Assembly (NCBI RefSeq): GCF_029589435.1
Contig: NZ_JARRAG010000001.1
Span: 1,850,808-1,914,807 of the forward strand
Direction: 5' to 3'
From: Paludisphaera mucosa
GTDB taxonomy: Bacteria; Planctomycetota; Planctomycetia; Isosphaerales; Isosphaeraceae
Length of the DNA: 64,000 nucleotides
In this document: piece by piece, positions 44,403-54,134 of the stretch
Layout of the letters: each line of letters begins with the position of its first letter
Position numbering within the stretch: the stretch's first letter is position 1
Notes under the pieces: generated by a model
Told to the model about the DNA's origin: nothing
Seen by the model: the letters and a program-made list of their open reading frames with translations, nothing else
Databases searched by the model: none
Made by a program: the position numbers and the translations under genes

Positions 44403-47400
44403 ACCAAGCCGTCGTCGCCGCACGAGGCGAGGAATCGGCCGTCGGGCGCGAAGGCCACGGCCCGGACGCGGCCCTCGTGGGCGAGGAGCGTGGCCTCTTC
44501 CTCGCCCGTGGCCGCGTCCCAGATCCGGACCGAACGATCGCCGCCGGCCGTCGCGATCCGGGCCCCGTCGCGGCTGGCGGCGACGCCCCAGACGCGGCTG
44601 ATGTGCCCTCGCAGGACGGTCGAGCTGCCGTCTTCAAGATCCCACGACCGGGCCGTCCAGTCGTGGCTGACGGAGGCCAGGTGCCGGCCGTCGGGCCCGA
44701 AGGACAGGGCGTTGACCTGCCGGTCATGGCCGCGGAGCAGGCGAGACTTCGTCCAGCCCTCGGCGGAGTGAGTCCAGATGGTGATCGCGCCGTCCTCGTC
44801 GGCGCCGGCGGAGGCGAGCGTGGCGCCGTCGGGGCTGAAGGCCAGGCAGAAGACCTCGTCGGGGACGGACTTCTCCTGGGACGCGCCGGGGGTTTCCAGG
44901 TCCCAGAAACGGATCTTGCGGTCGACGCCGCCGGTGGCCAGCGTCCGCCCGTCGGGCCCATAGACCAGGGCGATGCAGCGGCCCTCGTGCGAGCCCAGCA
45001 GGCGCGACTCCGGCGCGGCCGCCTCGGGGCCGGACGTCAGGTCCCAAAGCCGGACGGTGCCGGCGCGGCAGGCGGAGGCCAGGCGCCGCCCGTCGGGGCT
45101 GTAGGCCAGGCCGGTGACCTTCTTGGTGTGCGCGCGGAGGACCTTGGAGACGGCGTGCGACGGCTCGTCCCAGAGCCGGATCACGCCGTCGGAGCCCGCC
45201 GAGGCGATCTGGAGGCCGTCGCGCCGCACGGCGACGGCCCCGATCGAACCGCCGCCGCCCTCAAGCTTCCGGGGCTCCACGTTCGCGGCCCGCTCCCAGG
45301 GCCGGGCGTTCCAGAGCACGACCGAGCCGTCGCCCCCGGCCGACGCCAGGGTCAGGCCGTCGTCGCTGAACGCGAGCGCCTCGACCGAATCCTTGTGGCC
45401 CCGCCGGGCCAGCATCTTCTCCCAGGTGGCGACCTCGGTGAAGATCACCGTGCCGTCGGAGGCGGCGGTGACGAGCCTGCGCTCATCGGGGCTGAAGACG
45501 AGCGCGTTGACGGCGTCGAAGTGGAATTTCAGCTCCTGAGGCGCGGTCGGCGCGTCGACGTCCCAGATCGCCACGGTCCCATCCGCACCCCCGACCGCGA
45601 TCTTCCGACCGCTGGGAGAGATCGCCAGGGCCAGCGAGGTCTCCTCGGGCCGGGTCATCCCCTGGAAGTGGACGGCGCTGCGAGATTCCAGGGACCAGGC
45701 CCGAGGCGGCTGGGCCTCGCCGACGCTGAACAGATGCGATCCCTGGGCGTCGAAGGCCAGGCCCAGGATCGCCGGGCCGTCCTGGACGAGGACGCTCAGG
45801 GGAGCGTCGGTCCCGCCGGTCGCGTCCCAGATCAGGATCCGACCGTCGTCCCCTCCGGTCGCCAGCCGCAGGCCGTCGCGCGAGACCGCCAGGGCGTCGA
45901 CGCCGCCGCGGTGGCCTTTGAGGACCCTCGGCAGGCCCCACGCGTCGCCCGAACGGGTCCAGACGCGGGCGCAGCCGTCGGTGCAGGTGGCGATGATCCG
46001 CTCGGCCCCGCCGGGGGGACGCGACCAGGCGAGGTCGTAGACCGTCGCCTCCGCGGGGAGGCCGGGCAGCTCCTGCGGCTTGGCGGACATCATCCCGTTC
46101 CAGATCCACGGCGGCCCGCGCCGGCCGGCCGCGACCAGGTCGTCGCCGCCCGGCCGGAAGGCCACGCCGTAGAGCGTGCCGGGATAGCCCCGGAGGATCG
46201 GCGGCTTGTGGTGTCGGAGCCGGTCCAGGTAACGCCACTCCCAGTCGCGGTACTCGGGCGCGCAACGCCGCAATTCGGCCTCGGCGTCGGACGTCCGGCC
46301 GGCGTCCAGGGCCGACGAGGCGAGCGAGAGGCGGCCGAGGGCGGACTGCCGCTCCAGTTGCTTCAGGGCTCGCTGGACCCGCAAGAGCTGGATGGAGGTC
46401 GACGCCAGGCCGAGCAAGACCGAGGCGACGCAGGCGAGCAGCAGCCCCGCGATGACGGGTCGCTCGACGACCCAGTGGACGGCGTTCTCCAGGAAGCCCG
46501 GCTTCCGGGTCTTGATCGGCACGCCCTTGACGAACCGCGCCAGCTCGTCGGCCAGCTCGGCGGCGGTCTTGAAGCGTCGGGCCGGGTCTTTCTCCAGGCA
46601 TCGGACGCAGATCCGGTCCAGCTCGTCGGGCACCTCGGGGTTCCAGCGCTGGGGGGGCGTGAGGGGTTCGTTGAGCACGCGGAGGACGATCGCCATCGAG
46701 TCGTCCCCGGTGTAGGGGGGGCGGCCGGCGAGCATCTCGTAGAGGGTGGCGCCCAGGCTGTAGACATCGCTGCGAGGGTCGACGCGCGAGGCGTTGCGGA
46801 CCTGCTCCGGGGGGATGTATTGGGGCGTGCCCATCAAGACGTCCTTGGCCGTGAGCGTCAGCGTCATCGTCTGCTCGAACATCTTCGCGAGGCCGAAATC
46901 GGTGAGATACGGCTTCCCGGAGGCGTCGATGATGATGTTGCTGGGCTTGATGTCGCGATGCACGACCCCCTTGGCGTGGGCGTGCTCGACCGCCCGGACG
47001 ATGGGTTCCAGCAGGGCCGCGGCCTCGGCGGGGGGCATCCGGCCGCCCTTGAGCCGCTTCGACAGGCTCTCGCCGTCGATGAGCAGCATGACGTAGTACG
47101 GGAAGCCGTCGTGCAGGCCGGCGTTCAGGACCGGGACGACGTGGTCGTCGCGGATCATCGCCGCGGCCTTCATCTCGAGGTAAAACCGCGCGACCAGTCG
47201 CGTGGGGTCGCTGGTCCGCGTCTCGGCGTCCCAGATCGAGCGGCGGATGATCTTGAGGGCGACGACCTGGTCGAAGGCCGTCATGCGGTGGCGGGCGCGA
47301 TAGACCTCGCCCATGCCCCCCCAGCCGATCAGCTCGAGCACCTCGTACTCGTCGATGATCGTGCCGGCGGCGACGCAGCCCTGATAGCGGATCCGGCTCA

Positions 47401-47734
47401 CCGCCGCCGGATCGTCCGAAGGCTCGACGGGCCGGGCTTGGGGGAGGCCCAGGCTTCCGAAGCTGGCTTCGAGGCCCTCGATCGTCGAGAGCAGGGGGAT
47501 CGTCTCGGGCGTCGAGGGCTGCGCCGTCGCGGGCTCGGCGATGGTGGACTTCATGCCTTCGAGCAGGTCCGCCAACTTGCCCGCGATGGCGTCGGCCTCG
47601 CCGGTCTTCCAGCCGTTCGACTCGGGAGCTTGCGCCCGGATCGTCGGGGGCTCGGTCTCGGCGTCGACCGGCCCCCCCGCGTGGGTGACGAACGAGTCGT
47701 CGGGCTCGTCGGGGACGGCGGACGGACCTTCCAT
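44363..47734 (-). CDS. serine/threonine protein kinase with WD40 repeats
   Basis: Membrane-anchored kinase of 1123 residues. The ATG at 47734 has AGGAG 6 bases upstream. The acidic/Pro-rich N-terminus runs to about 120. The kinase domain has GWGGMGEVY, VALK, HRDIKPSN near 259, TDFGLAK and IPPEQ. A TM helix lies near 430 (PVIAGLLLACVASVLLGLAS). A coiled region follows, then WD40 repeats from about 505 to the end, with recurring GH(K/R)...V.ALAFSPDGR..A(T/S)(G/A)G.DG.(I/V).(I/L)WD units; I count ten or more. The WD40 part is probably a propeller pair for protein binding. Partner proteins are unknown. Confidence 0.92.
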   Translation of the reverse strand: MEGPSAVPDEPDDSFVTHAGGPVDAETEPPTIRAQAPESNGWKTGEADAIAGKLADLLEGMKSTIAEPATAQPSTPETIPLLSTIEGLEASFGSLGLPQARPVEPSDDPAAVSRIRYQGCVAAGTIIDEYEVLELIGWGGMGEVYRARHRMTAFDQVVALKIIRRSIWDAETRTSDPTRLVARFYLEMKAAAMIRDDHVVPVLNAGLHDGFPYYVMLLIDGESLSKRLKGGRMPPAEAAALLEPIVRAVEHAHAKGVVHRDIKPSNIIIDASGKPYLTDFGLAKMFEQTMTLTLTAKDVLMGTPQYIPPEQVRNASRVDPRSDVYSLGATLYEMLAGRPPYTGDDSMAIVLRVLNEPLTPPQRWNPEVPDELDRICVRCLEKDPARRFKTAAELADELARFVKGVPIKTRKPGFLENAVHWVVERPVIAGLLLACVASVLLGLASTSIQLLRVQRALKQLERQSALGRLSLASSALDAGRTSDAEAELRRCAPEYRDWEWRYLDRLRHHKPPILRGYPGTLYGVAFRPGGDDLVAAGRRGPPWIWNGMMSAKPQELPGLPAEATVYDLAWSRPPGGAERIIATCTDGCARVWTRSGDAWGLPRVLKGHRGGVDALAVSRDGLRLATGGDDGRILIWDATGGTDAPLSVLVQDGPAILGLAFDAQGSHLFSVGEAQPPRAWSLESRSAVHFQGMTRPEETSLALAISPSGRKIAVGGADGTVAIWDVDAPTAPQELKFHFDAVNALVFSPDERRLVTAASDGTVIFTEVATWEKMLARRGHKDSVEALAFSDDGLTLASAGGDGSVVLWNARPWERAANVEPRKLEGGGGSIGAVAVRRDGLQIASAGSDGVIRLWDEPSHAVSKVLRAHTKKVTGLAYSPDGRRLASACRAGTVRLWDLTSGPEAAAPESRLLGSHEGRCIALVYGPDGRTLATGGVDRKIRFWDLETPGASQEKSVPDEVFCLAFSPDGATLASAGADEDGAITIWTHSAEGWTKSRLLRGHDRQVNALSFGPDGRHLASVSHDWTARSWDLEDGSSTVLRGHISRVWGVAASRDGARIATAGGDRSVRIWDAATGEEEATLLAHEGRVRAVAFAPDGRFLASCGDDGLVYLWDPSRWKARD

Positions 47735-47915
47735 CAACGGCTCCTGACGACGTCCCGCGCCGCCGCGACGACCTCCTCGACCGGGCCGATCGACGGCGAC
47801 TCGCCGCGGCGACCTCCCATCGATGACGCATCGTCGCACTCAGTCTAGCCGCCGCGGGGGCCGTCCGACAACGAAAAACGGGCGTCGGCGGCCGCAGCGC
47901 GCCGACCCCCTCGGC

Positions 47916-48539
47916 TCACGGGTAGAGCGTGTAGGTGCCGTCCGCGTTTCGCTTGTACGAGGAGATGATTCGATAGGCGATGATCTCCTTGTTGATGGCC
48001 TTCCACCAGTACAGGGCTTCGGGGCCCAGCTCCTTCAACACGACGATGTCGTGATCGCAGCAGGTGCAGGGGAGCTTCAGGAAGCAATCGGGGAAACACT
48101 CGCCGCAACCACCCTCCTTGACAGCGCCGCCGTGGTCGTGCACGTCGTGACCGGCCGCGGGCACGACCCCGCTCTGGGGCGTCGCAGGCGCCTGATGTGC
48201 GGGAGCGGCCTGAGGCGTCGCTCCGACCTGGGGCGTCGCCTGGGGCGGCGTGGGGGGTGGGGGCGTCGGGGGCTTGTAACAAGGGCGGAGGGGGTTGGGG
48301 ATGATCGCAAAAGCCGCGACCCGGACCTGCTGGTAGGTCGTGACCACCGTCGGAACCTGGACGTAACACCAGGTTCCGTTGGATTGCCATTGCCAGGCCC
48401 CGGTCATGGCCTGCGACGTCGTCGGCACCGTTCGGATCACCTCGACGGGGACGATGATGATCCCGTTGGCCGACGTCCGCCCCGTCATCGTCCCCAGCGC
48501 CAGCGTCACGCCGATCGCCAGACCCCAGTTGCCTTTCAT
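47916..48539 (-). CDS. secreted Pro-rich, Cys-rich hypothetical protein
   Basis: A 207-residue protein of unknown function. A signal peptide ends near residue 25 (TSANG). A beta-rich segment follows (TGAWQWQSNGTWCYVQVPTVVTTY), then a Pro/Thr/Ala linker (KPPTPPPPTPP and repeats), and a Cys-dense segment with seven Cys between residues about 145 and 165 (GGCGECFPDCFLKLPCTCCDHD). The end is mixed alpha/beta. GGAG lies 8 bases before the ATG. The Cys set may bind metal or form disulfides outside the cell. Confidence 0.75.
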   Translation of the reverse strand: MKGNWGLAIGVTLALGTMTGRTSANGIIIVPVEVIRTVPTTSQAMTGAWQWQSNGTWCYVQVPTVVTTYQQVRVAAFAIIPNPLRPCYKPPTPPPPTPPQATPQVGATPQAAPAHQAPATPQSGVVPAAGHDVHDHGGAVKEGGCGECFPDCFLKLPCTCCDHDIVVLKELGPEALYWWKAINKEIIAYRIISSYKRNADGTYTLYP

Positions 48540-48639
48540 CTGCCGTATCTCCAGCCAGGTTGGGAAGAACGCGCCCGAATCCTCGGCAGATTAATGGAAT
48601 CCGACTGGAATATCCAGGGTAAATAGGATGAATAGGAAC

Positions 48640-48688
48640 AATATTCAATAGGCTGCTAAAAAATGATCCATAAGCCTAATTTAGGCGT
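48640..48688 (-). terminator. AT-rich terminator-like element after the DinB gene
   Basis: On the minus strand, GCCTA and TAGGC form a 5-bp stem with a 3-base loop just past the DinB stop, followed about 10 bases later by a TTTTTT run. The surrounding 48595-48680 is AT-rich and may also contain the promoter of the secreted Pro/Cys-rich gene. Confidence 0.35.
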
Positions 48689-49189
48689 TCAACCGGGGGG
48701 ACTTGAGCGGAGCCAATGGATGAAGTCGGTCGCGGCCGAGGTCCCGCCCGAGGCGCGGACGAGCATGGCGATCTGGCCGCGGTGGTAGGGCGAATGACCG
48801 GAGAGCTGGGTGAGCAGATCTTCGACCGTATCGCGATGGGGCGTGCCGTCGGTGGTCTTGTAGTCCACGATGCGGTCGAGGTCGTCTTCCTTGAGGGTTG
48901 CGAGATAGGCCAGCGAGCGGCGTTCGGTCTCGGCCCAGTCGGCTCGCACGTCTTCGAGGTTCGCGTTCTCGGGGAAGAGCTTCCCGGTCGGGGCCGGACC
49001 GGACCCCAGGCGGGAAAGCCAGATCCTGCGCGCGAGGACGACATGGCCCATGATGTCGACCGCCCTGCGGAACTCGGCGCCATCTCGGCGGTCGGCGGGT
49101 ACGCCGTCGAGCGAGGCGAAGACCCTGGCGTGGGCGAAACGTTCGAACTCGAACAGGCGACGGAATCGGTCGGCGAGGGAGTGGGGCAT
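48689..49189 (-). CDS. DinB/YfiT-like four-helix-bundle protein
   Basis: A 166-residue DinB-superfamily protein. The N-terminal helix is FRRLFEFERFAHARVFASLDG. Putative metal ligands are His in VDIMGHVVLARRIW and the pair in GHSPYHRGQIAMLVR, the family's best-conserved segment. Members are metal-dependent thiol transferases or of unknown activity. GGAG lies 8 bases upstream of the ATG. It is divergent from the GT39 gene. Confidence 0.88.
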   Translation of the reverse strand: MPHSLADRFRRLFEFERFAHARVFASLDGVPADRRDGAEFRRAVDIMGHVVLARRIWLSRLGSGPAPTGKLFPENANLEDVRADWAETERRSLAYLATLKEDDLDRIVDYKTTDGTPHRDTVEDLLTQLSGHSPYHRGQIAMLVRASGGTSAATDFIHWLRSSPPG

Positions 49190-49347
49190 TCTTCAGACTC
49201 CGGTTGAAGAGTGGGACGGAGGACAGGGTTACTTCGAATCCCGGACAGGCGGCTTCGGGTCCGAGTTCGGGGTGCGGAGCGGGCGAAAACCGTCGTCTCC
49301 GTTGTTATCATGGTGAGTCGCACCACGAAAGAGCCCGAGGATTGCTC

Positions 49348-51765
49348 ATGCCGGACCATCCCACCCCGAACCAGCAGCAACCGATCGCGACCGCGGGGCA
49401 GGGGGGCGAGCCCTCACACCGATGGTCCTGGCCCGCCTCGGTGCTCGTCTTCGCCCTCGCGCTCGCGGCGTTGGCGCCGACGGCGGGCGACTTCGGCGTG
49501 ACCTGGGACGAGCCGGCCTATCGCTACAGCCAGGTGATCTCGGCGCAGTGGTGGCGGCAATGGGCCTCGGTGCGCTCGTGGGGAGACGTCCAGGCGCAGC
49601 TCGACCCCGACGCCTTGCTCTATTACTGGCCTTATGCGCGGTTCGGGATCAACTTCCATCCCCCGCTCGCCGGCCAGGTCAGCCTCGCCGGGCGGGCGGT
49701 GGTCGGCTCGTGGATGAAGGACTACCCTTCGCGACGGATGGGTTCGATCGTCGAGTTCGCGCTCACGATCGCCATCGGCTGCCACTTCCTGTCGCGACGC
49801 TACGGGCCGGCGGCGGGGCTGGTGATGGCCGGCTCACTGCTGTTCATGCCTCGGCTGTACGGCCAGGCGCACCTGCTCGACACCGACATCCCCGGCCTCT
49901 TCCTGTGGGCGGCCACGGCGCTCGCCTTCTGGAACGGCCTGCACGAGCCGAACGCCCGCCGCTGGCGAGTGCTGGTGGGGGTCTTGCTCGGGCTCGCCTT
50001 CCTGGAGAAGACGGCGGCGGTCGCCGTGCTCCTGCCCATCCTCGCCTGGATGACCGTGGCCTGCCTGCCGTCGGCTTTCACCTGGAAGGCGGGTCGCGCC
50101 GCCTGGATCGACGCGGCGTTCACGCTGGGGTTGATGCTCCTGCCGCTGGGTGCGGCCTTCGTCGAGATCCAGATGTTGCAGCGCCGGCTGCCGCCCCCCT
50201 CGCAGGCGGACCTCTATTTCCAGACATTCCCTCGTCCCCAGGTCGCGATGCCGGGGGCGATCCTGGCCGTCCCGCTCGTGGTCTGGTCGCTGCGACGCCT
50301 GCTCGCGCGCCGGCGGCCCGGCAGCCCGATCTGGGGCGTCGAGCGACCGGCGCTCGAGACGCTGGCGGCCATCGCGGCGTTCGCGCCCGTCGTGGGCTGG
50401 CTGGGGAACCCCGCCTGGTGGCGCGAGACCATCGTGCGGATGACCCATTACTACACCCTCACCAACGACCGCCAGGGGGCCTTGCCGGACATCCTGATCC
50501 TCTACGCCGGCCAGATCTACAAGTACAGCCTCCCGTGGCACAACGGCTGGGTGCTGGCCGCGATCACGGTCCCGCCCACGATCCTCGCGGCCGGGCTGGC
50601 GGGGATCGCCTGGGGGCTTCGGCGCGTGCGAACCGACCGGATCCCGGTGTATTTCCTGCTCCACCTGGCGATCCTGCCTTTCCTGAGGATGTTCCACACG
50701 CCGGCCCACGACGGCGTCCGGCTGCTGCTGCCGTCGTTCTTCTTCCTGGCGGCGTTCGCGGGCTGGGGGACCGTCTGGATCGGCCGGGCGGTCGCCCGAC
50801 GCATCCGCTGGGGCGTGGTCATGACCGCGGCGCTCGTCCTGGCGCCGGCGCTGGTCTCGCTCGTCCGGATCCACCCCTACGAGCTGTCGTATTACAACGC
50901 CCTGATCGGAGGACCGTCGGGCGCCTGGCGCCGGGGCTTCGAGATGACCTACTGGTACGACGCCCTCACGCCCAGCGTGCTCGAGGAGCTGGACCGCAAG
51001 TTGCCTCAGGGCGCCGAGCTGGACTTCCTGAACAAGAAGACCGAGTCGTCGATGCAGGTGCTCAACGACCTGCAGGCCCTGGGCCATCTCCGGCCCGACA
51101 TCCTCCTGTTCCGGCGCAGCGGCGAGCACTTCCCGTTCGTCCTGCTGCTGACCCAGGACTCCAAGGCGACGGCGTTCACGAGGCTCCTCTTCGCGATGAA
51201 GCCCTGGTTCGCCTCCGAGCCCCGCCAGCTCGACGGCCTGCGGGTGCTGACGATCGCCGATCCCGTGGCCGTCTCGCGGGCCTGGGCCCTCAGCATGCTC
51301 GTCGACGCGCCCGCCCCCCCGCGTCGCGACCTCCCCGTCGCTCCCGAATGGGTCCACGCCTACGCGCCCATCCTCAGGCGATTCTGGGGCGAGGGGCTCC
51401 AGCTCGACGACCCTCTCACATTCAATTCGGTCGTCTTCGACTGGGCCCGGACCGACCCCGAGGGCCTCAAGGCCGCGGCGCGTCGCATCGCGGAACTGAA
51501 GCCGGAGCCGGAAGACGCGAATGCGACTCGATTGTCTCGCATGCTCATGCCGGATGGCGACGTCACACCCCAGGCGATCAACAAGAGCCTTCTCGGCCAG
51601 CTCGTGGCCGCCCGGCCCGAGGCGCTCGTCGAGGCCGTCGACATCCTCATCGCGCATCCCGACGCCGTGGCGAGCGTGCTCACCCGGTACGGCTACACCG
51701 ACCCCGCGACGGTCGGCGGCTACCTCGACCGCGACCAGGTCGAGGAACGCATCGCCCGGCCGTGA
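49348..51765 (+). CDS. GT39-type membrane glycosyltransferase (ArnT/PMT-like)
   Basis: Polytopic membrane enzyme of 805 residues that would transfer a sugar from a lipid carrier. After a short Gln-rich N-terminus, TM1 leads to GDFGVTWDEPAYRYSQ, the first outer loop with the acidic pair typical of the family. At least eight further hydrophobic helices follow to about residue 515 (for example LVGVLLGLAFLEKTAAVAVLLPIL). The C-terminal 300 residues are soluble, with WYDALTPSVLEELDRKLP. A GAGG site lies 7 bases before the ATG. Sugar and acceptor are unknown. Confidence 0.85.
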   Translation: MPDHPTPNQQQPIATAGQGGEPSHRWSWPASVLVFALALAALAPTAGDFGVTWDEPAYRYSQVISAQWWRQWASVRSWGDVQAQLDPDALLYYWPYARFGINFHPPLAGQVSLAGRAVVGSWMKDYPSRRMGSIVEFALTIAIGCHFLSRRYGPAAGLVMAGSLLFMPRLYGQAHLLDTDIPGLFLWAATALAFWNGLHEPNARRWRVLVGVLLGLAFLEKTAAVAVLLPILAWMTVACLPSAFTWKAGRAAWIDAAFTLGLMLLPLGAAFVEIQMLQRRLPPPSQADLYFQTFPRPQVAMPGAILAVPLVVWSLRRLLARRRPGSPIWGVERPALETLAAIAAFAPVVGWLGNPAWWRETIVRMTHYYTLTNDRQGALPDILILYAGQIYKYSLPWHNGWVLAAITVPPTILAAGLAGIAWGLRRVRTDRIPVYFLLHLAILPFLRMFHTPAHDGVRLLLPSFFFLAAFAGWGTVWIGRAVARRIRWGVVMTAALVLAPALVSLVRIHPYELSYYNALIGGPSGAWRRGFEMTYWYDALTPSVLEELDRKLPQGAELDFLNKKTESSMQVLNDLQALGHLRPDILLFRRSGEHFPFVLLLTQDSKATAFTRLLFAMKPWFASEPRQLDGLRVLTIADPVAVSRAWALSMLVDAPAPPRRDLPVAPEWVHAYAPILRRFWGEGLQLDDPLTFNSVVFDWARTDPEGLKAAARRIAELKPEPEDANATRLSRMLMPDGDVTPQAINKSLLGQLVAARPEALVEAVDILIAHPDAVASVLTRYGYTDPATVGGYLDRDQVEERIARP

Positions 51766-52149
51766 CGACGGTCGAATCCCAGTTCCATCTCGATGAAGCG
51801 TGGTATGGTTCCAGCAGGGGCCTTGCGCGCCGGGCGATCCGCAAGGCCGGCCCTCACGTCGACGGGCCGACCCGGCGACCGAAAAACATCATGTAAATCC
51901 CTCGCGAACCAAGCCAATCGTTTTTTCACCATAAGCCTTGTCCAGAAACATCTTACGGCGATATTCGGTTGGCTTCCATGGCACGGACGAACCCCTTATT
52001 GAAGCCGATCCGCCGCGATCCGCTCGACTCCCGGCCGGGATGGGGAACAATTGCGGCGACCCCGTCGAGTTTCGCACCTTCCTGTACGTAGGATCAGTGC
52101 GTAGAATGGAAAGGCCGAGCGCGGCGCGAGGCGTCCGGGGAGGCGAGTC
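51766..52149. other. intergenic region upstream of mutL
   Basis: 384 bases with no supported gene. Part of it (51895-51975) is less GC-rich, with TTTTTTCACC. It should include the mutL promoter. Short frames on both strands here lack ribosome sites and protein-like composition. Confidence 0.5.
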
Positions 52150-54114
52150 ATGGGCCAGATCCAGAAACTTCCGGCGTCGGTCGTCAACCAGATCGCCGCG
52201 GGCGAGGTCGTGGAGCGGCCGGCCTCGGTGGTGAAGGAGATGATGGAGAACGCGATCGACGCCGGGGCCAGGCGGCTCGAGGTGAGCGTCGAGCGCGGGG
52301 GCAAGGACCTGATCCGGATCGCCGACGACGGCGAGGGGATCGCGGCTGAGGAGATGCTGCTGGCCTTCCAGCCCCACGCCACCAGCAAGCTCCAGACCGC
52401 CGAGGACTTGCACCGGGTGCGGACGCTCGGGTTCCGGGGCGAGGCCCTGGCGGCGATCGCCGAGATCTCCAAGGTCCGCTGCCAGACCCGGCGGGCCGAC
52501 GCGCCCGAAGGGTCGGAGATCCAGATCGAGGCCGGGATCGCCGGGCCGATCAAGAGCTGCGGCTGCCCGGTCGGCACGGTGATGGAGGTCCGAAACCTCT
52601 TCTTCAACACGCCGGTGCGGCGGACCTTCTTGAAGTCCGACTCCACCGAGGCCGGCCACGTCGCCGAGACCTTCGCCCGGATCGCCCTGGCGCATCCCCA
52701 GGTCCACATGACGTTCCGGTCGGCGGGCAAGATCGTCCACGACCTGCCGGCCGTCGCCGGCGTCCGCGAGCGGATCGCCACCTTCTTCGGCCGCGAGCTG
52801 GCCGAGTCCCTCCTCTGGGTCGAGGGGAAGCTCGAACAGGTCGCGCTCTGGGGCTACGTCGGCCACCCCTCGCAGAGCCGGTCGAGCACCAAGGGCCAGT
52901 ACCTCTTCCTGGGCGGTCGGTACGTGCGGGACCGCAGCCTGAGCCACGCGCTCAACGAAGCGTATCGAGGCCTGCTCATGGTCGGCCGCAATCCGGTGGC
53001 CTTCCTGAACCTGGAGATTCCGCCCGAGGAGGTGGACGTAAACGTCCACCCGACCAAAATCGAAGTCCGTTTCCGCGACCCCCAGCGCATCTACAGCCAC
53101 CTGCTCTCGACGCTCCGCCAGACCTTCCTTTCGAGCGACCTCCACAGCCGCCTCCAGGCCGTCCCGGGCGCCAGGCCGGCCGAGGCGTCGAGCCCGGCGA
53201 ACGGCTCCGACGACGAGACGACCGATTGGGCTGCCCCGGCCCGACTGTCGCCCACGCCCGCCCGCGCCGAATCGTCGTACGGTTTGGAATCGCCCCCCGC
53301 CAGCCGGCAAGCGATCGCCTCCTGGTTCGAACCCTCGCGAGGGCCGGCCGCGGAATTCCCCAAGATCCCCGACTCGGTGGGGCAGGTCCAGCCGCCCGAT
53401 TGGTCGCGGTCGCTCCCCGGCCGGTTCGAGTTCGGGCAGGGTGCGAGCTTCGACGAGTTCGCGTCGCCGGCCCCGGAGCAGACACCCGGCCCGCCGCCCG
53501 AGATACCGCCGATCGAGCGCCGCCGTCAGCCCGAGCCGGACCTCCACGCCAAGGCGATCCAGGTCCACGACAGCTACCTGATCGCCGAGACGAACGAGGG
53601 GATGATGGTGATCGACCAGCACGCCCTGCACGAGCGGATCCTCTACGAAGAACTGCGGAGGCGCGTCGCCGAGGGCCGGGTCGAGTCGCAGGGCCTGCTC
53701 GTCCCCGAGCCCGTCCACATGGCGCCCGACGAGGCGGCGACGCTGCTGGAGCACGCCGACCTGCTCGCCACGCTGGGGCTGGAGGTCGAGGGCTTCGGCG
53801 GCGACACGGTGCTCGTCCGGAGCACGCCCGTCATGCTCTCGCAGCTCCAGCCCGAGCGGCTGGTCCGCGACCTGGCGGAGCACCTCGCGACCCGCCCGCT
53901 CCCCCCGACCCGCGACGGCCTGGTCGCCGAGCTGCTCCACATGGTCTCGTGCAAGGCGGCCGTGAAGGCCGGCCAGAAGCTGACCGCCGACGAGATCGAC
54001 GCCCTGCTCGCGCGTCGCGAGCTGGCCGCCGACGCCCACCACTGCCCCCACGGCAGGCCGACCGCCCTGATCTTCACCAAGAGCGAGCTGGAGAAGCAGT
54101 TCGGCCGGATCTGA
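52150..54114 (+). CDS. mutL: DNA mismatch repair protein MutL
   Basis: A 654-residue protein. The N-terminal GHKL ATPase has VNQIAAGEVVERPASVVKEM in its first helix, DDGEGI, PHATSKL and TLGFRGEAL. A transducer domain follows, then a variable Pro-rich linker at about 335-465. The C-terminal dimerisation domain carries DQHALHERILYE from residue 489, the metal-binding endonuclease motif DQHA(x2)E(x4)E, plus SCKAAVKAG and CPHGRP. It is therefore a nicking-type MutL, as in bacteria lacking MutH. mutS is not in the window. Confidence 0.97.
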   Translation: MGQIQKLPASVVNQIAAGEVVERPASVVKEMMENAIDAGARRLEVSVERGGKDLIRIADDGEGIAAEEMLLAFQPHATSKLQTAEDLHRVRTLGFRGEALAAIAEISKVRCQTRRADAPEGSEIQIEAGIAGPIKSCGCPVGTVMEVRNLFFNTPVRRTFLKSDSTEAGHVAETFARIALAHPQVHMTFRSAGKIVHDLPAVAGVRERIATFFGRELAESLLWVEGKLEQVALWGYVGHPSQSRSSTKGQYLFLGGRYVRDRSLSHALNEAYRGLLMVGRNPVAFLNLEIPPEEVDVNVHPTKIEVRFRDPQRIYSHLLSTLRQTFLSSDLHSRLQAVPGARPAEASSPANGSDDETTDWAAPARLSPTPARAESSYGLESPPASRQAIASWFEPSRGPAAEFPKIPDSVGQVQPPDWSRSLPGRFEFGQGASFDEFASPAPEQTPGPPPEIPPIERRRQPEPDLHAKAIQVHDSYLIAETNEGMMVIDQHALHERILYEELRRRVAEGRVESQGLLVPEPVHMAPDEAATLLEHADLLATLGLEVEGFGGDTVLVRSTPVMLSQLQPERLVRDLAEHLATRPLPPTRDGLVAELLHMVSCKAAVKAGQKLTADEIDALLARRELAADAHHCPHGRPTALIFTKSELEKQFGRI

Positions 54115-54134
54115 TGAGCCCTCGCGGGCCGGGG

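Noticed and set aside
48240-48290. Proline-coding tract as a separate repeat element
   Set aside because: It is the in-frame Pro-rich linker of the secreted protein, too short and irregular to list as a repeat.
49225-49275. tRNA-like T-arm sequence (ACTTCGAATCCCGG)
   Set aside because: No matching acceptor, D or anticodon stems around it.
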